A stretch of 64,000 nt of DNA from Heterodera schachtii (Eukaryota > Nematoda > Chromadorea > Rhabditida > Heteroderidae). Positions 13,253 to 27,206 of the stretch are shown here, piece by piece (position 1 is the first letter of the stretch; each line of letters opens with the position of its first letter). Under the pieces are notes generated by a model, which made no database searches, was not told the origin of the DNA, and saw nothing but the letters and a program-made list of their open reading frames with translations. The DNA lies in NCBI GenBank assembly GCA_023374025.1, contig SIJG01000153.1, forward strand, positions 1-64,000, given 5' to 3'. The translations under genes were made by a program, and so were the position numbers.

Positions 13253-15185
13253 CTTATTTGTATTTAATAATTTGTTATTTTAGCAATTTATTTATCTTAC
13301 TTGACTTTAACAGGACCAAATATTATTTTCAAATTTTTTAATTATCAAATATTTCACTTTTACCTGGTATTTATAAATAAAATAGAAAATTAATGCCTTT
13401 TATTGTATATATCCATGGTTACGAGAACTTCGTTAAGAATTCTGCTGTGTGCTAGTATTATGAAGAAATATAGGCAGTTGTTTAATACTAAGATAATATA
13501 ACTTAGTCTTTAATTTAAATGTTAATTACAAGTATTATATCAATTATTTTAAATTTGCAACATTTAATTTCATTCTTTAAATATTTATAGTTAAATAAAA
13601 TTTTTAATTATTAAAAATAAATTTAAAAATTTCAGCAAAAGTTTAATTGTTTCGATGAAATACGATTGCGAATGATAATTGTTAAAATGATAAAAAATAA
13701 GTTTTTGGCTAAATATTTATTTAGATAATTTAGGTGTATTTTATTTAGTATTAAATTAATCGAAGTTAAATTTTTTATATGTATAAATTTTTTTAGTAGT
13801 TTTTGTGTTTAAATTATCTATATTGTAAAATGTCAAATAAATTTCTCCACGTGTTTAAGAAATATAATTTGTTGGACATTATAGTGAAATAATATTTGTC
13901 AAATTTAATTTTTTTTTTTTTTTTAAATATATTTCATTGCGATTTAGATAAATTTAAATGCTAAAATTAATTCTAAATATAATTTTTTAATAATAATGAA
14001 TTTGTTTGAAATTATTATTTGAGATAAAAATGCGTTGTATATTATATTGGAATTGAGTAATAATGAAAATAAATAATTTTCTTTCACAGATATTTATTTT
14101 AATTTATTTCTTTTTACATAATTTTATTTAACATGAGTATTGCAGGAATCCACATTGAATTAATTTGATTAGCTTTCTCAAAATTAAATAAGTACTAAAA
14201 TTGAAGTATGATTAAAATGTTTAAAAATTATTTTCATTTTGTTTCGAACTCAATTTTCCAAACATTTAATTTAATATTAACGTTTAAATCGAACTTTTAA
14301 ATAATTGTTAAAGGTATGATGATTTAAAATTAAATATATTTAAATATAATCCAATCGTTTACTAATCTTTTTTTTCAGTATAAGATTTATTTTTGTGCTA
14401 TTTCGCCATTTTAGCGCCTTTTTACAAATATAATTTTTTCCTTGAATTAATTTTAAATTATTATATAATATATATATATTTTTCATAAATAGTTTTAATG
14501 TTCTCATCTGTAGAATGATTAAATATTATTAAATTATTTCACCTATAGTGGTTGAAAAATAAAATTTCGTGCATTCGGCCTATAATTTGTTCATCAACGG
14601 CTTTGAAAAATTTAATAAATAAAAATAAACTAATAAACTACTCCAATTGTTGAGCTATTCTTGAAGACTATTTTTTAAAATTTTAATATTGAATTTTTAA
14701 ATCGGACTTTAAAATTACAAATTTTATATGAACCTAAGAATTTTGAAACAACGAAGATTTAAAACTTTTCAAGTTCAAGTTTAAATGAAATTATTTAAAA
14801 GTATTATAAGTGTTGTTCTTAATTAAAGATCGTATTAATTATGTTATAATTTTTTCAGTTTACGTCAATTGTCACGATAAGTAGATTGATTGTAAACAAT
14901 AAAAAGTTATTGCAAATAAATAAACATACATTTTTGATCATGTCGTCAAATTAAATTTGTATGATTACTGTTAAATACTTATTCATATTTATGTCATTTG
15001 TTTTCCACAATAAAGTTAAAAAAAATTCTCAGAAAGAGATTTAATATTGTTTAAAGCAATGGTAATTATGTGTTTATTTTAACTTTTCGTCTTTGTCAAC
15101 CACTGTTTTTATTTTATTATTTTTAAAATTGTATTATTTGAATTAATTATTATGAAACTAAAAATAAGAAATGGGCAAAATGTTA
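13253..15185. other. AT-rich DNA without recognisable genes
   Basis: Low-complexity, T-rich plus strand. Nothing with codon structure or RNA folding potential stood out before the tRNA-like gene at 15.19 kb. Confidence 0.5.
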
Positions 15186-15256
15186 AACCTCGGGTGGGAA
15201 TCGAACCCACTCATGTACTCTTTCCGTGGGCAGCTCTACCATTAAGCTACCGAGGC
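15186..15256 (-). tRNA. tRNA-like gene, isotype uncertain, probably degenerate
   Basis: On the minus strand it starts GCCTCGGTAGCTTAATGGTA. A 7-bp acceptor stem is present (GCCTCGG with CCGAGGT, last pair G-T). The D arm is GCTT...GAGC, and a perfect T arm GTGGG-TTCGATT-CCCAC supplies a normal B box. The anticodon arm is poor: the best stem (TGCCC with GAGTA) has a mismatch and a wobble, and the loop ACGGAAA lacks the invariant U33. If read literally the anticodon is GGA. It could be a tRNA pseudogene or an unorthodox nematode tRNA. Its 5' flank is shared with the tRNA at 36.7 kb. Confidence 0.6.
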
Positions 15257-15263
15257 ACATCCG

Positions 15264-15316
15264 CCCTTTCTTTTATGGATCTTATCAACCCCCGCTTCCC
15301 GCGTTTTAACCGCCCA
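15264..15316 (-). promoter_or_regulatory. Conserved 5' flank of tRNA-like gene
   Basis: Read on the minus strand it contains GCGGTTAAAACGC, AAGCGGGGG and GATCCATAAAAG in order. The same blocks at similar spacing lie just upstream of the tRNA at 36,711. CATAAAAG, about 20 nt before the RNA start, could serve as a TATA-like element for RNA polymerase III. Confidence 0.55.
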
Positions 15317-18300
15317 GTCAGCTTCTTCCTTACATAAAATTATTCAGTAAGCTTTTTATCATTAAACAAACTGTCCGATAGGATTTGTTTGTTTATTTTA
15401 AATCATATTTTTTACAATTAGATAATTTTATTTAAAAAAATTTATTTATAGTTGTCTAAGCATTTATCGTTCTTTTATTTATTCAAAACTATCACAGAAT
15501 TTGGGCAATTATTTAAATTTTATATAACCTTAAAAGCCCATTTCTTATTTCTTTCTCTAAATGTTCTCATTATAATAAAAAAGTGAATAAACTCTCATTC
15601 TTATTACAATTTTAATTTTATATACCAAAAATGAACAATCCAATTATTTATAAAAATATGCAAATTTAATTTAAAAAGTTAATTAATGTAAATTTTACTG
15701 TATATTACTTTCAATAAAAATATTTGTACCACTTTGCAAAGAATATAATAACAATTATTAGTTTAATGTTCGAATAACTAGCATAACTTGCCAATCAAAC
15801 TGAAATAATTTGTTAAGGATAGTCCAAACAGAGTAAATAAAGAACAGAAATATAGAACAAATATTCAATACAAAAACAATTTAAATACAATGTAAGGCTG
15901 TTTTTCTCTGAAAAACCAATGATCTAAAGCACACACGACATCAAGAAATAAATAAATTCATAATTTAAAATATTTTCATAATCAGTTTTGCAACTATTAA
16001 ATATTTAATAAAATGTTAGCATCTCTAATATTGCCAGCATTTGTTCTTTGAAATAAAAATGTTTGAAATTGAATAATAATATGATTATTTATAAATAATA
16101 TTTGTGTTCTTAAATGATCCAAAAACGATGATAAAAATAATAAATTATAACAGAGATATTCCGCCAAGAAATTATTATTTATAACGATCTTAATGATTCT
16201 ACTTGGTACCAAAAGCAAAAAGTTAAACATTGAAAATCTAACATATTAATATACAAAAAAAAATTTTAAAATTTTAAATGATTGAATTATTAAATAATAA
16301 TATTAATTATATAATAAAATATCTATTCAATAATACTGTTCATTTTGATTTTTGTTATATTTAAAATCAGTAATTTCCGAAAGAATGGTGTCGGGGAATA
16401 TTAACTTACGCGAAGTAAAATTTCAATAAAATGAAGCAATTATAAAAACGCAAATATAGACTATCAAAGGTTATAATTATAAGAGTCAAAAACAAAATCA
16501 TATAAAAAATGAATAAACATAAAATCTTGAAAAATTCCATGAATAATAAATATATTTAAATTAAGGGCTCAGATCGACACAATTGATAAAATGACACATT
16601 GAATTCCTTTGTGAATAGAATTTAAATAAATAATTAAATTCTCTTCATCTACCTACAATAAAAAAAATTCATTTGGTTTAATTAAAAATATAATATTCAG
16701 CCGTAAATTAAAAAATTAATTTTTTATTTATTTATAAAAGATTTGAAATAATAAAAATACTATAATAAAGCTAGAAATTATATTTTTATTCATCATATTA
16801 GCGGTAAATTATTAATTAATTATTTAAAAAATACTAAACTTTAATAATTCATGATTAAATATGAAAGATAATTAAAGTAAAGATTTTGGTTAAATGAGGA
16901 AAAAATTAACTATTTGGAACAATATTTAGATATTCAAACAAATAATTATTTTTTATTTTTTCATTAGAGATTAACATATAATAAGCTAATTAATATAGTA
17001 AATGATCATTTATAGTACCACTAAAAAAGTTATAACTTATAAGAAATATTAAATTAAAAAAATCTTTACGCTTGAACCTTTGTCAGATTCGCGTTCTAAC
17101 GGCATATTAAGAACAATTAAAAATATTATATAAATTAATACATTAAATATAATTGAACTATTGACATATGCAAAATATGCTTAAAAATAAAAATTAAAAT
17201 ATACAGAAGCAAAGTCATTTAATTATATCTTTTCAATTCATGAGTTTAAAGTAATTAAAGAACAAAAAAAAATAATACAATGATTAGCTAATATAAATCA
17301 AATTGTTTGATTCAATTTGCCGGTTAACTTTTTTATTGAAAAAATTAAAAAAAGTATTATTAAAAAATTCTAAAATTCGAAAATACAAAATTAAAAAATA
17401 TTAATCATATAATATTTTATCACTTGTTTCATTAATATAAAAACCCAATTTTATTATAAATTTAATTTTTGGTAATTCAGAAGCAAAATAATTACGGGAA
17501 ATGCACATTAAATTTTTTTAAACGGATTTTATGATTAAAATAATAGTTAATTTTTGCATTTATATCTAAAAATTTAAAAATTAATTAATTCATAACTTTA
17601 ACATGTGAATTTTTGTTATATTTAAATTTGAAGTCATTTTACAGTTTTGTTTAAGTGTGAAATAAAATTATAAGTTTTAAATTTATCAAAAAATACGCAT
17701 CCTCAAAGAAATTTTAATAAGCTTGCCGCTCGTTTGGAAGTTGAAGAATGAATATTCAAAACGCAGCATGACAAGAAAATTTTAACTTAATTTAGAAAAG
17801 AAGATTAAAATAATAAATAAAATTAATTCAAAAAGTTATAACCATGTATTTTGTGATCTCGGATTGGTTTAAGTACGCAACAGAACAAGACAAGCGCAAT
17901 ATATAAATAAAATTTAAAATTATTTATTCTCAAATAATAGTAATAAAAGAATTTATCAAAAAAAAAAATTTTTTTTTGATAGACAAAGAAAAATTTAATT
18001 CATTTTGTATTTTTTATCAATTAAATGAGAAAAAATAAAGGAAAACAAAAGGAATTATCAATTTACCTTAGAAGCTTATGAATTAAAATTTAATTATAAT
18101 TTAGAGAAATGGAATTATAAAAAATAATTAATAGGTATGCTTATTCTAATGATTAGAAAATTAAAAAGAATTTTGACAATTTAATTTAATTGAAATCTTT
18201 AATTATTATTGTAACGAGAAAAAATAAATAGTAAAAGTTAAAATCTGAAAAAGGTAGTAAAATGAAACGCAAATTGTCGTGAAGTAAATAGTAGTACGTG

Positions 18301-19911
18301 TCCAAAAGAATGTGGGAGGACGACAAATTAATTAATGTAATTGATTATAAATTACAAATAAAAATTTACAGTAATTATAATTATAATAAATTTTTGCTAT
18401 TCATATAATGATTCAAATCATGAATAAAATTTAAAGTTAAAATTACTTGTGATAAAAACATTCTATAAATATAAAAGCATTTACCAGCTGATAAATTTTA
18501 AACAGAAACGTTAAAAATAAATACATAAATATTAACCAAAAAATTTAGAAATAAATTTAAAAAGGAATATTACTGATGTAAAAAAATATCAACAAATGGG
18601 TGTATCTAGAAAAAGCTAGTTCCGTATTCATAATATAAATTATACTTCAATTTTTTTATAAACTAACAGAACTTTTTACTTTTATTAATAAAAATAATAC
18701 GCATAAACAAAATATTTATTAAACCGATTCATTAAAAAACCCCAATCACAAAAACAAATACCAAAAATTTCACTTAAATAAAAAGGTATGTTTTACTCAA
18801 TTATTGAGATTTTTCACCTAGTTTTAAAATTCTATTATAAACAATTTAATAAAAATAAACATTAATTTAATAAGCAAAAAATTTAATAATTTTAAATTTA
18901 TTATTGTATGTACATCGAACTGCAAAAATAAAATTCAAATTGGATATAAATTTATATTTAAATAATTTAGTTTATTACAGTAAAAAAAATCAATTAATAA
19001 AAAAAAACCAAATGAAAAAAATAAACCTTTTCGCGACATAATGGGTGAAACGAAGATTGTCTTAGAGCCAAGGTAATTAAGAATCAACTTGATTTTAATC
19101 CACAGATATTTAACAAAAACAATTATTTCTGCCATAATGTAGTTTAAATTTTTCTCAGCTTCAAATACGGTTCAAACTTACATTGGAGAATTAATTAAAA
19201 TAAAATCAAAAATTTAGCTTTTGGTTTAGAGATAATAATATATCAAATATAAATAAATTTAATAAAAATTCAACCAAATACAATTTAAATATCGGTTCAA
19301 TATGATCAATTTAGAGATAATATCATTAATTAATGAGAAAAACTATAAATTTAATCCTCTTATAAAATTTACTAATTATTTTATTATTTTTTTTAAAAGT
19401 TAAATTCAAAAATTAATTTTATAAACATAATTAAAGAAATTTAAAAAGACATTAACATTAATTATTAAGGTTACGAAAAACCATGAGAAAATTTACAATT
19501 AAAAAATAGATAATTATTAAGTAATAAGTAAAATAAAAAAAGCTAATAAAATTACAATTAATAATAATTATTCTATTATTATATTATATTTATTAAAAAT
19601 TATAAATATTACTACCATTTGTATAAATAAAATAAAATTGTGAATATGTAAGAAAAAGTTATTAAAAAGTCCAAAATAGTACCAATGTTGCAAATAAAAC
19701 AAGAATAATCAATTTTCTGTAAAGGAACTACGATTCTGAACCATTCGTCTCTCAAATTAAAGAAAAATATTCAACAATATACATATGTTGTGAGGGGTTA
19801 TTACAGAATTAATAAATAAATATTTACAAAACACAATATTTACTAAGATAATTTGAATTAATTAGTAATTTAAAATTAGTAGGAAACCAAATAATAACAA
19901 AAATTAATTGG
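15317..19911. other. AT-rich gene desert, A-rich plus strand
   Basis: A-rich from about 15.5 kb. No exon, RNA or element boundary recognised. The short ORFs present are low-complexity and not credible genes. Confidence 0.5.
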
Positions 19912-20500
19912 CTCTAATTCGCCAGTATCTTCGCTCATTGCAATTATCGAGGGCCTACATTCCGTAACACTTTCTTTCCTTGCGATCGGTGCTAGGTCGT
20001 TTCTTAAATTCCGCAACTATGGGCGCTTTTTAATTCCGCCAGGACATTACTTAAATCCGTCAAGGGGTAGGAAAACAATAAAAAAAAAGTTAAGGTCACA
20101 AAAGTTCAAAAAATCTTCATCAGAATTTTCGGCCATAACTTTTTGAAACTCAATGAAATTTTTTTTAATTTTAAAGATAAATAGACTAAATAGTGGACTT
20201 GAATTTAAGCCAAGTTATGAATTTATATGGGTTACATTTTTTGATTTCCTACCCTTGTTGTGGAAGTGTTGCACGTGATTATCTAAAAAATATTTTAAAA
20301 AACCTATCTATCAGTATTTTTCCATTATGCTGTGCACCCCAAATTAAAAAAAAAAAAAGGTAAAAAAGCGCCAATTCTGGCGGGCAAAGGTTATTTATGA
20401 GGAATAAAAGCCGCGAATTTGAGCTAAAATGGCATCGAAGGTCGTCCATTACGTTCTTCGTGCATAAATTAGCGTACTGAGAGCATATTGTTCAAATAAC
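19912..20500. repeat. Unclassified repeat-like island in the AT desert
   Basis: Less AT-rich than its surroundings, with repeated words around ATTCCGCAA, ATTCCGCCAGG, AATCCGTCAAGG and AGCGCCAATTCTGGCGGG. A segment GGCCATAACTTTTTGAAACT (20,132 on) recurs in fold-back elements near 39.4, 48.5 and 57.1 kb. It looks like a decayed mobile element; no termini or target duplication were found. Confidence 0.4.
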
Positions 20501-22369
20501 GGCTTTTATTTCTAATAAAAATTATACAAATAATAATTCCCTCATTTCATCATTTTCTATTAAAATGCATATTTAAGCTTAATTCTCTTATAATTAATTA
20601 ATGCGGCAAGTAAATAACTAAACCCGCAAATTTATGTAACAGACTAAAAATAATGTGAATAAGAAGAACTTTATTATTTATTTATTTAACACGATAACTG
20701 AATAACAAAATAATTATAATTGTGTTTGATTCGGACAATTAAAATAAGTAATTTGCATATCAAACATAATAGGTCGGGTATAATATTAATGAATGTATTA
20801 ATTAAAAATTATCTCATTAAAAATATATAAAATAATTTTCGTGAATAAAAAACATAAGAATAAATTAAAGAAGGTTAAAATTTACCATTAAGTGGTATAA
20901 AAATTATAATCAACATTCTTATTTACTATAAATGATTAAACCAAAAGCAGCATAGTTATTAAATAAATAATTGAAAATTCTACGCATAAACTAAATAATA
21001 CTCTCATCAGCCTTCACAATCATGCAGCCAGTGTAGACTATTGAATTGAATAATAAACAAGATAAAAAAAAATATTAAAAAAATTGTAATAATAATGAGA
21101 GTTTATAAACTTTTTTATCCCCTTGAACAAGGGTCCTTAATATATTCTATCCATTCGTAATTTAAACATATTAACAAATAAACTAATTTTTAAAATCAAA
21201 TAAATTTTAATTTAATTTATGTTTAGTCGAAAAATTTTGTTTAGGTCCGCGTTGTTGAGGTTTTTGTGAAACTTACTCCATAATTTACGATTGAAATTGA
21301 CTCTTTATGTGCTTTATCCATTTACCATAGAAAAATGCTTTTATTAGATCATAATAAATAAAAATGCCAATTAATTTTTTAGTTACTTTTTAGGATATCA
21401 ATGAAAATTATTCAACGTCGGTGCCGTTCGATTTTTTTGTATCTTAATGTTATTTTTTGGTTCATTATTTACTATTTGGAAACTTTGTTTTAAAGAGAAC
21501 AACTAAAGTTTATTCAAAATTCAAACAAATAATTAAAATCGAATGATAAGTTAATTAAGAAAATCAATTATTTTATAAAGTTTATTTAAAATAAATATTT
21601 TTGTTGCTTTCTTATTTTTAATTAATCCATTAGAAGTATTACACATGTACAGCGATAAATTTACCAAATATACATGCTTTGTTAGTTTTTATTTCAAAAC
21701 TTTATTTTATAACTATATATCAGAATTAATTAACATTTTGTTAGAAAGTAAATTGTCGAGCTTTGTTTTGTGCAAATTTTATTTAGCCAACAGATTTAAC
21801 GATTAATAAAACTTTCTTTTTTAATGTTTATATTGAGTTAATTAGTTTAAATTGCACAAACTAAATACAGCCAATTAATATTAAAATATTTAATTAAAAC
21901 ACTTTATTGTAATTTTTTACAATAATAATAAAATATTATTTGTTATTTTTATTAGATTATTACTCAAAATAATTTTTGATTTTGTATATACTATTTCTCG
22001 GGCCTTAAGTTTTTTCTATTTGAAATATTGTTATTTATCATTTTTAGTCTTTTTTTTTATATTTAATCACAGGTGGCTGGAAGTTTCAATTTATAATTCA
22101 TGATTGGAATCTATATGTACTATACCAAATATCGACGAAGCGATCGATAATTGTGTTGAGGGTGCAAATAATTATAGGAAATCCTAGAAGAACCATATCT
22201 AATTATAAAAATTTAGATTTCACAATTTGTTTAAAAAATTAACAACAAACCATTGGCTGTACTATAGTCTACCACCCACAAAAAAAATGAATAAAATTGA
22301 TGCCATTCGTTCTCTCGTGGCCTGTAATGCTCAGGAAAAATACTCCTGAGGTGCGGAAATGGCAAAAAA
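20501..22369. other. AT-rich DNA; skew switches near 21.2 kb
   Basis: A-rich to about 21.2 kb, then T-rich. It contains the second copy of the dispersed repeat (21,255-21,345). No genes recognised. Confidence 0.5.
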
Positions 22370-22565
22370 ATGGGTTTTGAACCAGTTCAAAATTCGAAAA
22401 ATTGAGTGAAAATGGGAGCTTCTGATCCTTAAAAACGGTCAAATTCGGACAAATTTGGTATCATTCGAAAGCTCTTGATGAGCTAAGTCTAAAAATCAAA
22501 GAATAAATTCGAACCGATGCCATCTAAGCACTGGGATAACTGAGTCCCAGTGAAAATCGACACTT
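22370..22565. repeat. Dispersed repeat, copy 1 (pair at 52.06 kb)
   Basis: Blocks in order: GAACCAGTTCAAA, TTGGTATCATTCGA, AGCTCTTGA, GCACTGG, AACTGAGTCCCAGTGAAAAT. The same order appears at about 52,065-52,195. Function unknown. Confidence 0.6.
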
Positions 22566-22650
22566 TTTTTGAGGTCGCTGATCACGAATTCGGGCTCAGA
22601 TCAGCGCTACCGTTTACTACATGAGCTCTACAGGGAAAACAAATTGACAG

Positions 22651-22795
22651 GCTTCCTGTACATATAATACCCTCATGGGCAAGATGCCCATGAGTGTATC
22701 ATCCATACAAATTTCGAATTTTATTCTTCCTGTACCAATGGTACCCGCATGGGCATGATGCAATGAGGATATTTATCCATATAGATTTTCTAATT
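22651..22795. repeat. Tandem duplication, unit about 75 bp
   Basis: Two consecutive imperfect units, each with CTTCCTGTAC, a stretch containing CATGGGCA...GATGC, ATCCATA and an AT-rich tail ending in ATTTTATT. The unit also contains the small palindrome GGGCAAGATGCCC. Confidence 0.6.
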
Positions 22796-25220
22796 TTATT
22801 TTTGTTCGAGTTCGGGTAAAGGAGTCGAAATAGGCAAAAATGGGTGCTATATTCATGATCAGCGACCTCAGAAACCCCTTAAAACTTATTTGCATTAATT
22901 TCTAAAACACATTTATAGGAATTTGAAAATGTATGTGAAATCTGTCCCTTAAACAGCAAAAGTACCAACATTTTAATAAACAATTTATAAAAGTAATAAA
23001 ATTTGAATAAATATTTAAAACAAAATTCTCAAAATATAGTATTTTATTTTAAAAAACTTTTAAATAAACTATATATTTTTAAAACTCATTCCAATTTTAA
23101 AAATATTGAAAATTCTGAAATGTCGGGTTTTTTTAATATTTATTTTAAAACCAATTAAATTTTTAAACTCAGATGAGATGAGTTATAAAAGATTAAAAAA
23201 TGCAAATAATCGCTTTTTGAATTCTAATTATAACCCTTTTTTCAATTACTATTGGTTTCTCAAATAAATTTTAGAGAAAATAAATTTAAAATTAAAATTA
23301 AATTTAATTTGTTATAGCGATATTTATTGAAAAATTAATCAATAGGAGTGACAAAGATTACATTTTTCTTAAAAATTCTTAATATTTTTTTACCTTTTTA
23401 CCCCTTTTTATTTGGTGCTTTTCCAAATGTTAATTTTTTTTAATTGGTTTATTTTATATCTTTAATAAGCGATAATATTAGCTTTAAATGCTTGTAATTT
23501 TGATTAAATAATTTTATTGATTTCTTGGTCAAATCACTGTTTAATGAATTTTAATATAAATTTGAAATTAAATAAATAAAACTTTAAAAATAAAAATTCA
23601 TCCTATTAAGAAAAAAGGTTGAAGCGGCATTCTTAACGTCATTATGGAATTTAAAATGAAAAATATTGATTTAATTTTAATAATTAATTTAAATTTAAGG
23701 GTTGCAAAACCTAGAGAAGAAAACTCTATTACATACCATTTACAATTGTAACATTGCCGCAGGAAATTAAAAATTCAGAAAAAAAACAATAGGATAAAAT
23801 ATTGATTCCACTTAAAATATTTTAGTCACATCGAACAAATTACACTGAAAATGGTACATGAGAGAACACGAGTGCTTAAACACAAATATAAAAATAATGG
23901 AAATCATAAATTAATAATGAAATACCTATCATACAGATAAATAAAAATTAATAACTAATAGAGATTACGAAATATAAACAATACCGAAAATAAAAAAATT
24001 AATAGTAATTTTTTTATTTATGATTAAATTATGAAGAAAAAGCAACTAGCCTTGAAGAAAACACCGTGATATGATATGTGGAGATAGCGAGTAATTAAAC
24101 ACAAAAATGTAAAAAATAAAGGAAATCTAAAACTAAAATATTGTTATTTTAAAGTAAATGTAAGATTAAAGTGATCGAAGTAAAAGTTTTTAAACATCTT
24201 GATTTGTTGCGAAACATGTAATTTAAAACAAAACCAAATAAAATTAAAAACAATTTTCGTCCAAAACGATTTTAGACACCCTTGCTTTTTTTTCATCAAA
24301 AAACTTAAGTTCATAAAAATAAATAAATATATTTGAATCGATTTTGACAGCTTGTAAAAATATTATTGAGGATAAGATTTACATAATGAATATAATAATT
24401 AAAATGCAATTCATAAAATTAAAAAACCATAGGATCTAAATACCAAAAATAGCACAAAGAATACATTGTTAGTGCAAAAAATTGTAGAGTTGAACTATTA
24501 AAAATTATAAAACTCTAAAGATTTTTCATTAAAAAAAACAAATTATTCTATGAATATTAATTTAATTTAATTGTTGTTTCCCCCATTTATAAATTATAAT
24601 AAGTGCAGAAATACTAATTACATATAAATTGATTTAAACGGTTATTTACATTCTTGCACAATTCATTTTAATAGAATATATGAAATATACAAATTTACTA
24701 AGCGTATATTTTTATGACATGAATTAATAAACAAATTTATATTTTCTCGAATAATAAAATCTTTTTAAACTATTAATATTATAGTACTTTTATTTCTATT
24801 TTTCATAATCTTCGATTTATTTTATAAACTATAGATTATTTATTTTTATAATTGTTTTCACATAAATTAAATTAGAATTATTATTTGAGCTTTAAGTTAA
24901 TTTTAATTTTGTTCATTTTAGTATAATTACATTTCTTTTTGCAAGGCTTTAAAACCTCACATTTTTTAATCACTTATTCCCGTGAACAGCATTCAAAAAA
25001 TTTTAAAAATAAAAATTTAAAAAGCGAAATAATAAAAAAATTAAAACTGTCAACTGCTTATTCAGAATCATCTGAACAATTCTAACTAATTTAATGAAGA
25101 ATTTTCCTCATCTAAATTTGGCAACAATTTAAATCTAATAAATTTATTTGGCATAGAAAATACGCAAAAAACAAAAATCATTAGCGCAATTAATACACAA
25201 TATTTTAAAATATTATTTTT
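22796..25220. other. AT-rich DNA without recognisable genes
   Basis: T-rich to about 23.7 kb, then A-rich. Nothing supports a gene or RNA. Confidence 0.5.
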
Positions 25221-25618
25221 GACGCCGGTTCGCCGATGGAGGGTTCGCCGACAAAACGTTTCGCCGACAGACGATTCGCCGATAAAATGTGTGACAGAAT
25301 GTTTTTAAATAAAATTGAAATAAATCATCAACTTTCTGGGAAACCCCCTTAATTAACATTCACTCGCGCTGACTTTATCCTTGACATATATATATATATT
25401 CATTTAGAGCATACTTTTGTAGTGCGAAGCGACGCTAAAAATAGTAACCACTACAAAAGTTCTTTAAAAAGACATAAGTATTTCTTAAATTGATTAGTTT
25501 TCCAGAAATTTCTGATTTATTTCAATTTTATTTAAAAGATTCTGTCCCGAATCTTATCGGCGAATCGTCTGTCGGCGAAACGTCTTGTCGTCGAAACGTC
25601 CATCGGCGAACCGGCGTC
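25221..25618. mobile_element. Fold-back element, TTCGCCGAC word family
   Basis: Left terminus GACGCCGGTTCGCCGATGGA is matched inverted at the right end (TCCATCGGCGAACCGGCGTC). Words TTCGCCGACA / TTCGCCGATG recur four times on the left and, inverted, on the right (CGGCGAA). No clear target duplication: the outermost bases may be diverged. The interior is AT-rich and non-coding. Confidence 0.75.
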
Positions 25619-27206
25619 GGCGAATAGTCATATACCCCACGAGACGTTCAATTGACCAGCCCAGGTTCGAGTCGATGAAAACTCTCTGCCAGTCTTTGGG
25701 TTGATGAATTTGTTATTTTCGTATTTTGTTATAAACTTTATGGATGTGAAATAAAATGAAAAATCTTGTTTATTTTTATTCTGATGCTTTTTCAATTCGA
25801 TCTGACGCTTATACAACATCTCGTACGAAAACGAGACGCGTATGAAAACGGTCGTACGAAAACGACCCGGACCGCCCCCAGCAGTAGGTATTGATTTCTT
25901 CTCTAAGTATGCGACAATAATCACTACTAGGGACTTCATTTTTAGGCAAATGCCTAAAATTTTTGCGCACTTAACACGTATAGATAAGCACGAAAAATGC
26001 ATTTTCCGCTTGGTTTTTGGTGTCTACGTTGACTTTTATAATGCCTATTTTTGCCTATTTTGGAGTTTTTGTGCCGAATGTGCCTATTTAAGGGTTTTGA
26101 AAAAATCCTTAACAAAAATGCAATAAAAAAGAAAAATACACCCCCTAAGAAATGTTCCAAAAAAAAATTCAGAAATACATATTTTTTCTTAAAAAAAATT
26201 GTTCTTTTCAAAAAAACTTTAAACTATTTATAATTTCATTTACAATTTAATTTTTTTTGTGTATTTTGCTACCTAAAAAGCGTTAATAAAAAATTTTAGT
26301 TTAATTAAATTGCAATTTGAATGATTTTTCTCTCTACTATATTGATTGCAATTAATAATATAATAATAATAACCATAATAATGTAAATAAAAAATTTTTG
26401 ATTAATTAAAAGCGAGCATAAAAACGCATATATTTTTAAAAAATAACATTTTTAAATTTCTGAGCATTGCCAAAAGTATTCGAATAACTAAGTGTGCTTT
26501 TGTGTATATTATTTCATCAAAACAAAGCCTCAAAAAATACGTAAAAGATTCGGATTTTGGTGAAAAAATAATAACGGAGAAAGAAAAATTATAAAAAATG
26601 GATAAAATGAAAATTTATTGGAAAATAAAACGAGCAAATCAAAAATGAGTGACGCGAAAATTTCAAAAATGCTAAAATTAAATTAACAAAACATTTTCAA
26701 TTGGAAGCCACAATACAGAGAAGAATTAAATGAGGATTAAAAAATTAAGGAGATAAAATTTCGTTTACTTTTCGCTTTTTTCATTACGGAAATTAACCGA
26801 TTTTTGTTTGTTTTTAAAAAAATTAAACTACTCTTAACTATCCAATGGATCTTTTTTCGCACTTTGTTGGACCAAAAAAGAATTGTTAAAAATTGTTATC
26901 TTATTGCCGTTAATGGACGTTAGGCTTTTTTCCTTAATCCTTTGGCCGAATACATATTAATTTTGATAAGTATAAAATTCTTCAGAAAATAAGAAATCAT
27001 TGAGAAAAAAGTATTATTATAATTTTTTGAAAGTTATTACATAAAAATATATATAATTAAAAAATAATAATGAATCAAAATAACATAAAAAAAGAAAATT
27101 ATCAACCAATATGAGTGAAGTTTTGATAATATTTTGTTTTATCAGAAAGGGTCGGGTCGGGGGGCTCGGGGTCGGGGCTTAACCCTAATTTAATTGATAA
27201 ATTTGC
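25619..27206. other. Non-coding DNA with fragmentary element ends
   Basis: 25,820-25,880 repeats the word CGTACGAAAACGA three times in direct or inverted form. 25,928 starts TAGGGACTTCATTTTTAGGC and is followed to 26,095 by TGCCTATTTT words, like the left end of a TAGGG-type element whose right end is not found. 26,130-26,150 carries the phrase ACACCCCCTAAGAAA. 27,150-27,187 has GGTCGGG words ending in ACCCTA. Short ORFs across 25.6-26.2 kb follow these repeats and are not credible genes. Confidence 0.45.

Noticed and set aside
15152..15337. 61-codon ORF with a PRVGIEPTHV phrase
   Set aside because: It is the antisense translation of the tRNA-like gene; the phrase is a typical tRNA shadow.
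25628..26233. Cluster of ORFs of 60-124 codons
   Set aside because: Overlapping in both strands and built from CGTACGAAAACG and TGCCTATTTT words; no conserved motif.
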